A stretch of 19,513 nt of DNA from Cladosporium sp. IMV 00045 (GCA_001931905.2 MSJI02000620.1:1-19513), one strand, 5' to 3'. Positions 8,922 to 18,984 are shown, counted from the first letter of the stretch. The notes: generated from the letters alone by a model not told the origin. Translations and numbers: made by a program.

Positions 8922-9293
8922 CCCGAAAGGTGAGTAGCAGTTGCCGGTGCTGAGGACGATTTCCGCTCGGCGAATGCGTGCTATCGTTCTAACATCGGTC
9001 GGTGCGAGTTGTTGTCCAAACCAATCACGAGGTGAGCCTAATCCCGCAAGTCTAGATTGTCGTCACCTCGTTTGCTTGAATGTAAGTTGATGTAAGGTCC
9101 ACCTGCCCATTAATTTAAAGTTTGGGCATGTGATCGCGCGTGCCTTCAAACATTGCAGGTTTGCCGAAGCCGCGTCCATAACATTTGTGTCGCAACTGCG
9201 CAATCGCCAAACTCAACGACACTTGAATGCATAATTCCGACGCAACTTGGTGCTGGGATTTTGGATGGCCGAGAGGCTGGTGAAATCGCGAGG
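8922..9293. promoter_or_regulatory. Divergent atg6/scm3 promoter region
   Basis: This 372 bp lies between divergent ATGs. It holds a CCAAT box in good context (AACCAATCA, 9019-9027) and a convincing intron-like segment at 9082-9158 (donor GTAAGT, acceptor TTGCAG) read in the direction of scm3. That segment fits a 5' UTR intron or, if an in-frame ATG at 8974 is used, an N-terminal coding exon. Confidence 0.5.
9019..9027 (+). promoter_or_regulatory. CCAAT box, candidate CCAAT-binding-complex site
   Basis: AACCAATCA matches the extended RRCCAATSR consensus of the NF-Y/Hap complex. It lies about 100 bp upstream of the atg6 ATG and 270 bp upstream of the scm3 ATG, so it could serve either gene. 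Binding is not shown. Confidence 0.45.
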
Positions 9294-12200
9294 ATGGAGC
9301 AATACTTCCAGAACAGGGCGTCTGTTGACGACGAACCCGTCCTTGCACACAACCGCCGCGCCAATGACGCTCGACTGAAATCGCGCTTCGAACACATCTT
9401 TTGGAAGTATGGCAGAGACTTTGAAGGTATCGGCGACGAGATCGACTTGGAGACTGGAGAAGTTCACGTGAACAATGGGCACCTTGAGAATATGCGACAC
9501 GAGGTCGATCCTGGCGAAGTCCTTAGGATGTTCGGAGACAGTCTTGACAAGAGTGCGGGACCTGAACTCGGTGGACAATTCGTAGGCGAGACGCTTCCAG
9601 AAAATGATGCGGACTCCAGTGGCTCCGGATATTCAAGCGGCGGATCTGCTGCGATTGAAAATGAGAACGAGTTTCGTGGAACACAACAACACGCCCCAGA
9701 TGAGCTGCCGTCCGGCATGTACTCAGAGCACACCGATATGCCGCCTGCAGTACATCAGCCTCGATCAACATCGCGTGCTCATCGCTCGGTCACAGGCCGA
9801 AATGGTCATAAAGGCCCAAGCGGAAACAGGCCTCTCGTTCACTCCCGCGCTGAAACATCAAACAGCATGCCATTGAATCTGCCGTTACTACAGGGATCCA
9901 TGGATGCCATGCAGACTAAGCGTGGGACGCGTAGATCGATTGACCCTAATGACATTCAAGAGCTTGGTCTAAGCATAGCGAATCAACTTGCACAGTTCAT
10001 GTCTCGAGCCTCAAAAGACAAGAGCAAGAGTAGGAAGCACCGTAGTCACAATGCTGACACATCTCGTCGTTGGGAATACCCGAGACTTCCCGGTGATCGA
10101 AGGAGCCGTACGCCGAGTCCTCCGCGGGCGGCACCACCAATCTCTTCTGCTGCCATGTTCAACACATCGCCTGGAGGCCAAGGTTCCATCTGGGCTCCTG
10201 TACGTCATACCAGGCCACACAAGCGCAGACGTAGCGACAGAGTTGAGCACATAGGGGTCGTCGAGGCCGTCGCGGCCGTGGAGACCGACGGTAACGAAGA
10301 TCATGCCGAGCCAATGCAAAGCGAGCCAACGCACCACAGGCCTACACAACCTGACGACAGACCCATTGCAGGTCCTCGAAAAAAGATATGTTACAATTGC
10401 GGCGAAACGAAGACCACCGTCTTCAGGAAAGGGCCTCACGGAAGACTGTGTAATCCTTGCGGACTCTACTACTATCGATATGAGAAGCTGAGGCCAGTAG
10501 CAAGACCTTCATCGTCACAAGAACAAGACAAAGACGAATTTGAAATACCTGTGACACCGTCCTCAGGCGTTTTGTCTGGATATACCACCAACGCAGGCCG
10601 CGCTATCACCGACAGAAAACAACGCACTCCGTTCACTACCGAGGAAGAAGAACTCATCGTAAGGCTTCGTGAGGTCGATCAAATGTCCTGGTCTGCGGTA
10701 GCCCGCTTGCTCAACAACAGATCCGGGGCAGCCGTTTCACGCCACTACAAGCAATATCTTCTTCTTTCTGGCTCCGGTGCTTCTCAGCCCTCCATGGAGG
10801 AATCTTCACCCTTGGGTCGAACTCTCATGATTGAAAACGAGCGAATGAATGATTCTGACGCCCCAACGCCCCCAAACCGTCCTCATCAGCTTTCCAAAGA
10901 AATTCGGCCTACCTCTTCTGGAGCAGAGGAACTGGATGTCCTGGATCCGGCTCTAAGACTGTGGGACGAAGAGAGCAGTTCGCTCGAAGAGATGCCCGAT
11001 CACCTTATTGAGAGGGACGCGGAAGGCGTTCAGCAGCGACATGATGACTTGAGAAGCCATGGACGTCGTCCAGAACAATCGATATCAGCAGGTGCCGGCA
11101 TTTCATCTCGCCCAGAAGGTGTATCTGAAGTAGACCAGAGTGAGCACAACGATCGCATTCGAATGCCGCCGCCAGCGTTACGCGGCCAATCGTCGCATCA
11201 GCACCCAAATGCAACTTTGAGGACATCTGACCCTGGACATCTCAAAGCACGCACCTTGGATGAAGCATCACGTGTTGCGCCAGAACCGCAGACACCTCTG
11301 GTACCTATGCCGACGCGTCAAGATCCGCCGCGTCCTCCACAGGTCGGTCCTTCAGCTTGGTCTAAAACCCAACCCGCCAGCAAGGGAAACCTGCCTTTCC
11401 AGCCTGCTCGCAAGCGCTTTGCCTCGGTATCAGTGCGAGAGCCAGTCGATCCATCAGCCGAACAACTCATGTCCGATGAACAACTCATGGATGATCCTAC
11501 CGATAATATATCTCATCACCATATCTCTAATGGTCATTCCCATGCCAGCAGCACGGCCTCACACCTCTCGCCGAGTGAAGTGGTGCTTACCGCTCAAGAC
11601 CAAGGCAGTCCTTCGTTGGTACCATCCCTTTCACCAGTCGAGCACGGTGGTGTCCAAGCAAGTGAAAAATCAAGACGCTCGGGGCGTTTGACACGAAAGA
11701 ATGGAAACGATCAACCAACTCAAGAGACAGAAGTACTCGAGAGCGGCGTGATCTCTGACGAAATCACCCCAACATCACAGGCCGAACCAGCTAAGGATTC
11801 CTCTGGCTTCACTCAAGAACAAGACGAATTCATCAAGAACGCTCACGAAAAGCAAGGTCTCTTATGGGCCACGATTGCCGCAGTGTTGCCTGGCGATGTT
11901 CTGAAATCAAGTCAATCTGTCATTGACAGGTACTATGGTCATCTAGAAGACAAAGCGCCCAAGCCGACACCAAGGAAAGCGACACCAAAGATACCCACGA
12001 TGAAGCCCGACTATGAAGGGAGTGCCTACGCACGCTATACCGATGAAGAAAGCCAGAAGGTTGTTCGACTCAGAGAGGAGGAAGGTTTGACGTGGAAAGA
12101 GATGGCACCTCACTTTCCCTACCGCACTGCGATCTCTCTGAGGAACCATTATCATCTTAATCCAACGCGCAGGGACAAGCAGAGCAAAGTGCAATCGCCT

Positions 12201-13901
12201 GCTGGTGCTGCTAAACGGCCACGTCATTCAATGCCATTGCTCCGACAAGCAGTCAGAAACTCATCAAGGCGGGCGTCAAACGACGATGCTGTTGGGCGAC
12301 CTCCTTTCAATTTGCCTGAAACTCCACATCCTCCTGTGGCCAGAATAACAAGGCCTGAACGGGGATCTCAAGATCTTGCAGAGACAACAGGAGCATTCCG
12401 ACCTTCTGAAGTGCCCATGGCAGAGGGTTCGGACAAGGAGATTCCAGATTTAGTCAACGATTGGTCTACATCAGCTGGATTGGGCGGACAATGCATGCCA
12501 TCCGAAAAGGATGAATCCGCGTCCAGGTCACCTTCACCCCCAGAGTCTGTGCCCGAGAACTTCCTATCGACGGTAGCCTCATTACCGCATGCCTCAGCGG
12601 CTCGATCCAAACAATCCACTCAAGTGTCTTACCCAGACTTTGCGACAGAGCTCACCGCAGCAGCAGGATCGAGTCAGCTTCTGGTACAAGAAGGAAACGC
12701 CAATATGGATCATTCGTCGCACATGTCCGAAGAATCCGATCAGACAGCGGTGAGCGCAACCGGCAGCAAGAAGCGAAAGCGCCCTTCTGCCAGCTCTAAG
12801 AGGATCAACGAATTCGAAGTGGTCGACAGTGACTCTGATGATCGATCTGAGTCAGAGCCGGAGCCGGAAGCAGAAGAGGTCGACAGGCCTCCGAGACCAG
12901 CTACCAGACGCCAAAGAGGCTATAACTCTGCGACTGGCTTCGAAGCTACACCCGGAGAGATCACGAGTCCTAGCCTTGAAAACCCGCTACGAGACAGCTT
13001 GAGCTCAAATGCCTCCAACAGAGCGGTGGCTGGCGCCAGCCAGCCTCAAAGTGATGACTTCCAAACCCCAAAGAAGACTTTAGTGTCACCGGATGAATGG
13101 ACTGAAGCTATCTCCTTAGCTTTGAAGTCTGCCCCGGAGCAGCGTATGCGTTGCAGAGGAATTATTGCGTGGATCCGGGACCAGAACGATTACCACCTGG
13201 ACTCCACTGGCGCATGGATGCAACGTCTCCGGTACCATTTGAAACGCAACCCTTCCTTTCACCAGGTAGATCCGGACAATCCTTACATGTCACCTTGGAC
13301 TTTCACCAACGCGAGTACGAACTCTCGTCCAGCAGCAGAGGCGGTAGAAGCGCAGACAGCCCGCGAGAGAAACAGTCCTGGGCAAGACAACAACGCCCCG
13401 TCTTCGTCCGCACAGTCATCATCGCTTTCATCGCAACCCAAAGCTATAGCGACTACTCCCAACTCCACCCTTCAAAAACACAACACACCTATCAACCCAC
13501 AAAACAACCTCGAAACCCAACCCAACACCTCTCCCTCACCACCCTCCCAGCACGCTTTCATCCGCAGACCACAAATCCACGGTCAGCACCGCTTCCACAC
13601 CCCTTCGCTCCGCCGCTCAGATCCGTCCCTTATCAAGCGCGCCACCACGGCAACAATGACACCCTTCCGCCGCCGCAACAGTATCAATAGCACCGTCGCG
13701 CGCAGCGAACCAGCCGCCTTCACACGCAACGGCACGCCCAAGCGATTCGAACCTCTCCGTCAAGGAACCCCGTCTCGAGGCACGCCGGCTGCGTCTACCA
13801 CGTACGCGAGCCCTGGCGGACATTGGTCTGCGAGGAGAGTGGTGCAGACGAAGGGCGTGGATTGGGACGAGGAGGATGGGGAGAGAGATGAGCTTTCCTG
13901 A
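9294..13901 (+). CDS. scm3: Scm3-like CENP-A (Cse4) chaperone with GATA-like finger, three Myb/SANT-like segments and forkhead-like C-terminal domain
   Basis: The frame from the first ATG at 9294 to TGA at 13901 encodes 1535 residues. The N-terminal Scm3 motif (about residues 23-67) includes RLKSRFEHIFWKYGRDF, GIGDEIDLETGE and NNGHLENM, the segment that in Scm3/HJURP proteins binds the centromeric H3 variant. After a long disordered region with basic stretches comes a GATA-like zinc finger with C366, C369, C386 and C389 (Cx2Cx16Cx2C). Myb/SANT-like segments follow at about 444-490 (FTTEEEELIVRLREVD), 837-884 (FTQEQDEFIKNAHEKQ) and 910-957 (YTDEESQKVVRLREEE). Residues 1265-1337 resemble a winged helix (SPDEWTEAISLALKSAPEQR, RLRYHLKRNPSFHQV, SPWTF). 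The tail is disordered and basic; SKKRKRPSASSKR (about 12770) is a likely nuclear signal. The frame stays open back to about 9153 without an ATG, so the start may be earlier (see findings). The likely role is centromere deposition of CENP-A; the extra domains suggest DNA binding. Confidence 0.86.
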   Translation: MEQYFQNRASVDDEPVLAHNRRANDARLKSRFEHIFWKYGRDFEGIGDEIDLETGEVHVNNGHLENMRHEVDPGEVLRMFGDSLDKSAGPELGGQFVGETLPENDADSSGSGYSSGGSAAIENENEFRGTQQHAPDELPSGMYSEHTDMPPAVHQPRSTSRAHRSVTGRNGHKGPSGNRPLVHSRAETSNSMPLNLPLLQGSMDAMQTKRGTRRSIDPNDIQELGLSIANQLAQFMSRASKDKSKSRKHRSHNADTSRRWEYPRLPGDRRSRTPSPPRAAPPISSAAMFNTSPGGQGSIWAPVRHTRPHKRRRSDRVEHIGVVEAVAAVETDGNEDHAEPMQSEPTHHRPTQPDDRPIAGPRKKICYNCGETKTTVFRKGPHGRLCNPCGLYYYRYEKLRPVARPSSSQEQDKDEFEIPVTPSSGVLSGYTTNAGRAITDRKQRTPFTTEEEELIVRLREVDQMSWSAVARLLNNRSGAAVSRHYKQYLLLSGSGASQPSMEESSPLGRTLMIENERMNDSDAPTPPNRPHQLSKEIRPTSSGAEELDVLDPALRLWDEESSSLEEMPDHLIERDAEGVQQRHDDLRSHGRRPEQSISAGAGISSRPEGVSEVDQSEHNDRIRMPPPALRGQSSHQHPNATLRTSDPGHLKARTLDEASRVAPEPQTPLVPMPTRQDPPRPPQVGPSAWSKTQPASKGNLPFQPARKRFASVSVREPVDPSAEQLMSDEQLMDDPTDNISHHHISNGHSHASSTASHLSPSEVVLTAQDQGSPSLVPSLSPVEHGGVQASEKSRRSGRLTRKNGNDQPTQETEVLESGVISDEITPTSQAEPAKDSSGFTQEQDEFIKNAHEKQGLLWATIAAVLPGDVLKSSQSVIDRYYGHLEDKAPKPTPRKATPKIPTMKPDYEGSAYARYTDEESQKVVRLREEEGLTWKEMAPHFPYRTAISLRNHYHLNPTRRDKQSKVQSPAGAAKRPRHSMPLLRQAVRNSSRRASNDDAVGRPPFNLPETPHPPVARITRPERGSQDLAETTGAFRPSEVPMAEGSDKEIPDLVNDWSTSAGLGGQCMPSEKDESASRSPSPPESVPENFLSTVASLPHASAARSKQSTQVSYPDFATELTAAAGSSQLLVQEGNANMDHSSHMSEESDQTAVSATGSKKRKRPSASSKRINEFEVVDSDSDDRSESEPEPEAEEVDRPPRPATRRQRGYNSATGFEATPGEITSPSLENPLRDSLSSNASNRAVAGASQPQSDDFQTPKKTLVSPDEWTEAISLALKSAPEQRMRCRGIIAWIRDQNDYHLDSTGAWMQRLRYHLKRNPSFHQVDPDNPYMSPWTFTNASTNSRPAAEAVEAQTARERNSPGQDNNAPSSSAQSSSLSSQPKAIATTPNSTLQKHNTPINPQNNLETQPNTSPSPPSQHAFIRRPQIHGQHRFHTPSLRRSDPSLIKRATTATMTPFRRRNSINSTVARSEPAAFTRNGTPKRFEPLRQGTPSRGTPAASTTYASPGGHWSARRVVQTKGVDWDEEDGERDELS

Positions 13902-15452
13902 GGAAGTGCTTGAGCGGGGAATAAGGTGCTGGAGACTTTATGGTAGGAAGGGAGGGAGCGGTTGGTGGTGCGACTTGATTGATGACATTGAGGAAGAAAT
14001 GGTCCAATCGTACGAGTAGCTTTTGATTTTTGTTCCTTTTCTGTTTTTACGAATGATGGGTTTTCTAATCGCACGAGCAGTCAGTCATACGTAGTAGAGA
14101 CCAAGATAAGACTCGACTTCCAGCTTCGCTTCTTTGAAACTTCCAACCATACCAATCTGATGGTCTAGAATTGCTGAACAAGCCGCAAAGAAAAAGAAGT
14201 AAAGACAAGTTGGGAAAAGGCAACTCTTAGTTTACACCAACAATATCACCAGCCAGCCGGGTCCTCCAACCACTGTCTGTTGAAAAACAACACGCAAAGA
14301 GGTCTAGCAAATCACACATTCCAACGCAAAACAGAATCCCAAAGCTTCCAAGCTTCTTTCTAATAAACCCTTTCGAGGCGTCAGGCGGATCATCCAGAAA
14401 GCAAAAAGGTCAAATGGGTTCAAGAATGGTGATCCAAAGTGGTCGACCTTACTCAAAGGAGAGTATTGAAAAACATCCACAGCGATTCAAAACACTCAAG
14501 ACTACCTTACCGAGATGTGCACAAAATTCCAAGTCCAGGAAAACAGAAAACGGTGAGAATACGCGATTTAAAACGCCCAAAAGCGCGATGCCCATTTTCT
14601 ATTCGCCATGCAACACGCCCATGCCTGCCCTACTCGTCCTCTTTTCTTTCTTGAGAGTACGCGTGAAAGTAAACGTTGCCGACTGAGACTGGCTCTGCTT
14701 GCTTACTTGCTTACTATCTCAGTGCATGTGTTCGCCCCTATCTTCCTTCAATCATCTTATGTTCCCCCGCCTCCGTTTTTGTTGGCCGAGCAGAAAAGAA
14801 AAATATTGACAGTGGGCGAACGATGAATATCTTGAATGAAGTTATCTCGTGAAGCCTGGAAGCTTATAAACACGGGAGAAAGGGGCTGGGTTAACTGGCT
14901 GCTGCTATGACTTTTGAGTTTTGAGATTTTTCGCCCCCCTTTCTTTTCTTCTGGCTGTGGCCATCGATAGACGGGGTTGGGCAGGATTTGCATGTTGAGG
15001 ACTCGAATCGCTGTGAAAAGTGAGCTGGCTTTTCATAAAGGGAAGGTGAAGATCCAATGTTCGAAACTCCCTTTTTGAGAGCGGTGTTGACCACTCGCAG
15101 CTCTTAGTCAAAAGTCCAAGCAGCTGAGTCCCGCTCAGGTAGAGGGAGAATCCGTAAGGCAGTGAAACGCAAAGAAAAATCTTGATCGAAATAGAAAAAA
15201 AGGTGTTTTGTGAAAAGGAATCTCTCTCTCGGCTTTACTTGTAGTATGAACGTTGCCTGTACTCTACACCCAAAGTTATGTCCCTGGAAACAAGGTCCCG
15301 AACTCCGCGGCGCCGTGGGATGGTGGTTATTGATCCAAGACCCATGTTCCCCGAAAATCATATTGAGTACATCTAACAGAAGAAAGGAAAAGGTTGGGCC
15401 TGCAATTCTATATGCAGAGCATGGAAGCCTGAGGGTAAGGGGTTTCCACGCG
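13902..15452. other. Convergent spacer between scm3 and hapC
   Basis: This 1.55 kb between tail-to-tail stop codons is long for this locus. It should hold both 3' UTRs; an AATAAG signal-like hexamer at 13920-13925 is close to the scm3 stop. Frames such as 14414-14686 (+, 90 codons) and 14757-14993 (-) have no recognisable motif or convincing splice context. No tRNA, 5S rRNA or repeat was seen. The segment 14350-14370 contains a short direct duplication (AAGCTTCCAAGCTTC). Confidence 0.5.
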
Positions 15453-16654
15453 CTAATAGTCGGGTTGGTGCGAGACGGAGTAGCCGGCGAAGTCAGCTGC
15501 TCCTTCGGAAGAGGGATCCATGGGGTTGCCGATGGAGGCGTGGTTAGAGCCGTCGAAGGCAGTGCCCTCCTCTCCAGGGACGCCGGGTTGACCAGGACGC
15601 TGTTCGCCTCTAGCGACCAGGTTCTGTGGATGGTGACGTTAGTCATCGTGTCTCAAGAAGCAATGAAATCGTGCTTCAAAGCAACTCACCTCACGGTACC
15701 GGGCGAGGTAGATCTTCAGCGCCTCCCCGTAGTTCTCAAACCCGAGCGAAGTCATGGCGAACAAGATGTCTTCCCCGTTGACGGTTTTACGCTTCTCCTG
15801 CTGGCATTTCTCCGAAGCTGGTGGTACAAATTAACGACTGCCCTCGCCTGCAACATATGTCATCTCCCCGGGACATGCTGGTACGTACCTTCACTAGTGA
15901 TGAACGAGATGAACTCCGACACGCATTCTTGCATGCATTCCTTCGCTTCTTTTGCGATTTTGGCGTTTTCTGGCAAGGCAGACTTCATGATTCTCGCGAC
16001 TGGAGCGAAATTTTGTATGTTAGCGTCTGGCTGGATGTAGGCAGCCTTGGAAGCGCTTTTCGACGCGCTCGAAGACGAGCGTTGCTGTGGCGGAGACGAC
16101 GATTCTTTTGGTGACGGGGAAGGCATTGCGATTCGCGCCACGCATCACCCGGTTGCGCGAGTCGGAGGCTGCAGATGGCTGGCTTCCAAAGAAGCCTCTG
16201 ATTCGACGCAATACCAGAAGCGCGCACCGCAGTGGTTATATGTCGGTGGCGAGGATGCTCGCCTCTTGCGGCCACAGCATTTGGCCACAGCAGCGGGCCT
16301 TTGCATGGTACAGGTGTCAAAGGGAAGGGGGAGCACAAGCTTCCCAGTCGAGCGGGAAGGTCGGGGAGGGAAGAGCCAGTGAGTTCGCAGGCATGGCAAG
16401 CAAGGCACGACCGGGTCGTGGGCGTGTTGAGATGATGGGTAGGATGTGTGTGATGGAAGATGAAGATGGAAGGGTTACGCACCATTTGCTATGGGGAGCC
16501 ATCGGTCTTGCTCTTTGACCTCGAAGTCGTAGCCCAAGTCGAGCTCGGGTCTGCTCATGTCTCCAGCATCGCCCTCAGTCTGCTGAGGAACATCTTCGTC
16601 CGGTGACTGGGCCGGGTGTTCCACGTCGCCATCGTCGCGGGGGCTTTGTGACAT
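15453..16654 (-). CDS. hapC: HapC, NF-YB/HAP3-type subunit of the CCAAT-binding complex, four exons
   Basis: Exons on the - strand are 16654-16483, 15999-15889, 15817-15690 and 15623-15453. Introns are 483, 71 and 66 nt, with donors GTGCGT, GTACGT and GTGAGT and acceptors CTCCAG, CACCAG and CCACAG. The joined frame gives 193 residues ending in TAG. The NF-YB histone fold covers about residues 50-137: QDRWLPIAN joined to [19 protein letters not shown], then [39 protein letters not shown] and [16 protein letters not shown]. It pairs with HapE (NF-YC), and HapB then joins to bind CCAAT in promoters. In filamentous fungi the complex also works with HapX in iron regulation. The N-terminal 49 residues are acidic and disordered and the C-terminal 56 are Gly/Pro-rich. 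The first intron, inside the first helix of the fold, is several times longer than its neighbours (see findings). Confidence 0.97.
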
Positions 16655-16977
16655 ATTGTATTCGGCCGGTTGCAGGCTCGGGGCCTAGCGTGGAATAGCT
16701 GAGTTGGCAATTGATTCGCTGGCAAGACACGTCACTTTTGCCAGAAGTAGGCTGACCGTCTTTGCGGCCTGGCCCGAAGCGTATGCCCTGCTGCAGAGGG
16801 CGTTATTTCGTTGACGCGGTGCAACGGCGTCCTTTTTGCAACGATGCAGGGCGACACGACTACCGACACCAACCAGACGAACCGCCGCGACGGGGCAATT
16901 GTACGCGGAAGGGTCCAAGCGGTGTAACAACAGGGCAGCGATCGCGAAAGCAGGAATGCAGCGACAACGGCGACAGA

Positions 16978-16991
16978 AGCAGCAGCAGCAG
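16978..16991 (+). repeat. (AGC)4 microsatellite
   Basis: Four AGC units plus AG lie in the presumed hapC leader/promoter. Not in any recognised coding sequence. Confidence 0.7.
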
Positions 16992-17042
16992 TATGCTCGG
17001 TCTGAGCTTTTTTTGGCAAACGTCCCACACGGCGTTATGGCT

Positions 17043-17053
17043 CGCGCGCGCGC
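17043..17053. repeat. Alternating CG tract
   Basis: CGCGCGCGCGC, an alternating purine-pyrimidine run of the kind able to adopt Z-DNA, lies about 390 bp upstream of the hapC ATG. Confidence 0.7.
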
Positions 17054-17226
17054 AAAGCACAATTGAAGCCTGGGGAGTGTGGCTGCAGCGGTGAGCAATG
17101 GAACAGGGATGTTTGCGCACACGCGATTTACCGTACCTGGAAGTCGTGTTTGGAAGTCAGAGAGGGCGAGTCAGTCAGGCCAGAACAATCGACGTCAGAC
17201 GGAGCGAAGACGAGCTGCGCGCGCAG

Positions 17227-17231
17227 ATTGG
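17227..17231 (-). promoter_or_regulatory. CCAAT pentamer upstream of hapC
   Basis: Read on the - strand the context is AACCAATCT, about 570 bp upstream of the hapC ATG. It is a fair but not perfect match to RRCCAATSR. It would permit self-regulation by the complex, which is inference only. Confidence 0.3.
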
Positions 17232-17747
17232 TTGTTGGTGATGGTAGGTATGCAGGTCAGGTCAGGTCTGTGGCGACAACGCCGAGGTTGGGCGGGAGGC
17301 TGAGATGGAGAGGTAGAAAGAGCGGGTCGCGCGAAGCGGAAGGGCAGAAGCGCCAAGAGATGGAGGGAAGAGCGAGGTTGGAGAGGACGAGCGCGTGAAG
17401 ACTGCTAACAGACTAGGACTGCAAATAACCGCACCGCACAGAGATGGGAAGATAGAGTGTTGGGGGCGGCAAGATGCCAAGCGCGGGCCAGCAATGCATT
17501 CAATGGTCATCAGTACCAGTACAGCAGTAGACCTGGTAGTGAAATCAACACCACTTCCATCATCAAACATCAACACCCAACACTGCTAACTCTCTCAATG
17601 CATGTCAGAGGCGAGAGGCAAAAGGCAGGCATGCCCAACAGTATATACCTCCCAGCTTCAAGGTAGGGCAGCGCCAGCTCTACGGTACTTCTGGAGGCGC
17701 AAATTGAGGCGTTGCTCTACGCCGTTAACAACAAATATCAACATCAA

Positions 17748-17766
17748 CAAAACAAAACAAAACAAA
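17748..17766 (+). repeat. (CAAAA) short tandem repeat
   Basis: Three CAAAA units and a partial fourth, preceded by other CAA-rich sequence. No gene is recognised next to it. Confidence 0.75.
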
Positions 17767-18984
17767 GGCAACAGCATGCAATGACATACTGAGCGCACAC
17801 GGCGCGTAATGCCCAACCGAGTCACTGCCTCAAAAACCGGGCCTGCGCGGCTGCGCAAACACAAGTACGTGCAGTAGTCTCGCCTCACGGAAGATTAGGA
17901 CCAGGCACCTCACGCCTTGTCTGTATTGTGTGTAATTGATGATAGGACAACGTAGCAGCGACGCGCTCTGAGTGGCCCTGAGATACGGTGATTGCCGCGT
18001 CCATAACGAGAAGCGCACCGCAGTCTCCACCTAACTGGCCCGAGGTAGGTCGTTGGCTATTGGTGATTCGCACTTCATCACTCGACTCGTCACCTTGATC
18101 ACAGGCGGCACTGACCGTATCTGGTCGAGATCACATCTTCTACCAGACTTGACTGCCGTCCCGTTCTATCTGCGATCTGGACGACGACCATGAAATTATC
18201 GCGCACATCATGGTGGGTATTTCCGTGAGTTGGCGGCGCGCGGCTGCAACAAAGTAGGTAAGGTCATCAGAGGAAGCATGTCATCCTGCAGCTGAAGGGA
18301 AGCATGTGAGCCCAAAACACCTCCAACACGAGACTTCTCTACCCCTGCCAGACCCGGCAAAGCAAAATACATCCACAGTAGTAGCTCAGTAATCGATCGA
18401 GTTTTGGTGTTCCACAGCCGACTTTCGAAACCATGACAGACTGCGCATGTGCGTTGGCACTTAGTCTTGTTGTTGACAGTACACCAACAAGGAGAAGAAG
18501 GTGAAAAGGGAAATTGCACCAGATCCAATCGATTTATCTCAGACCTACAATTCTTACATCTCTCTCGCCCAAGTAAAGCACACGTTCTTCTCTCAAGACA
18601 AAACGAAACCCAGAGCAAAAGAAAGACATGAAGTCAACCCCACCCACTCTCCACGCACCCGTACCTGACATGCCCACCCTACCAGTCGGGACTCCAATCA
18701 CCCACACTCGACGTCCACCCACCCACACCCTCTAGCCTCGTGTATTGGGCAGCCTGGCGGGCGACCAGGCAAAAAGCTACTGCGACGCCAGCGCATACGT
18801 GCGTCTCAGATGCGCTAATTCGTTGCCGCGAGCGCGTGGGTTTGGGGTTGGGTTTGCGCGTGGTAGTTGCGTCGCTGGGTTGTTCTGTCTATCCGAGTGG
18901 TTTGGTACGCTGGCGAGGCTGGGTTCGCGCACGACTTGTGGGTACCATTTGTACTTGCAGATAGAAGTGATCATGTGATTTTGT

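Noticed and set aside
13151..13690. 179-codon + strand frame over the 3' part of the Scm3-like gene.
   Set aside because: Shadow frame with His/Pro/Thr low complexity over the forkhead-like and tail regions.
13735..13765. Reverse-strand GGTTCGAATC, like a tRNA T-loop/B-box.
   Set aside because: The flanking bases do not form a T stem and no other tRNA arms are present; it lies inside the scm3 coding sequence.
15210..16040. 276-codon + strand frame.
   Set aside because: It lies antisense to the hapC exons, whose - strand histone-fold sequence is unmistakable.
15985..16485. 166-codon - strand frame inside hapC intron 1.
   Set aside because: It begins two bases 3' of the exon 1 donor, in a different frame, and has no motif; family similarity requires direct joining of exon 1 to VARIM.
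16685..17122. 145-codon - strand frame just upstream of hapC.
   Set aside because: Cys/Ala/Arg-rich translation of GC-rich leader with no domain; at most an upstream ORF in the hapC leader.
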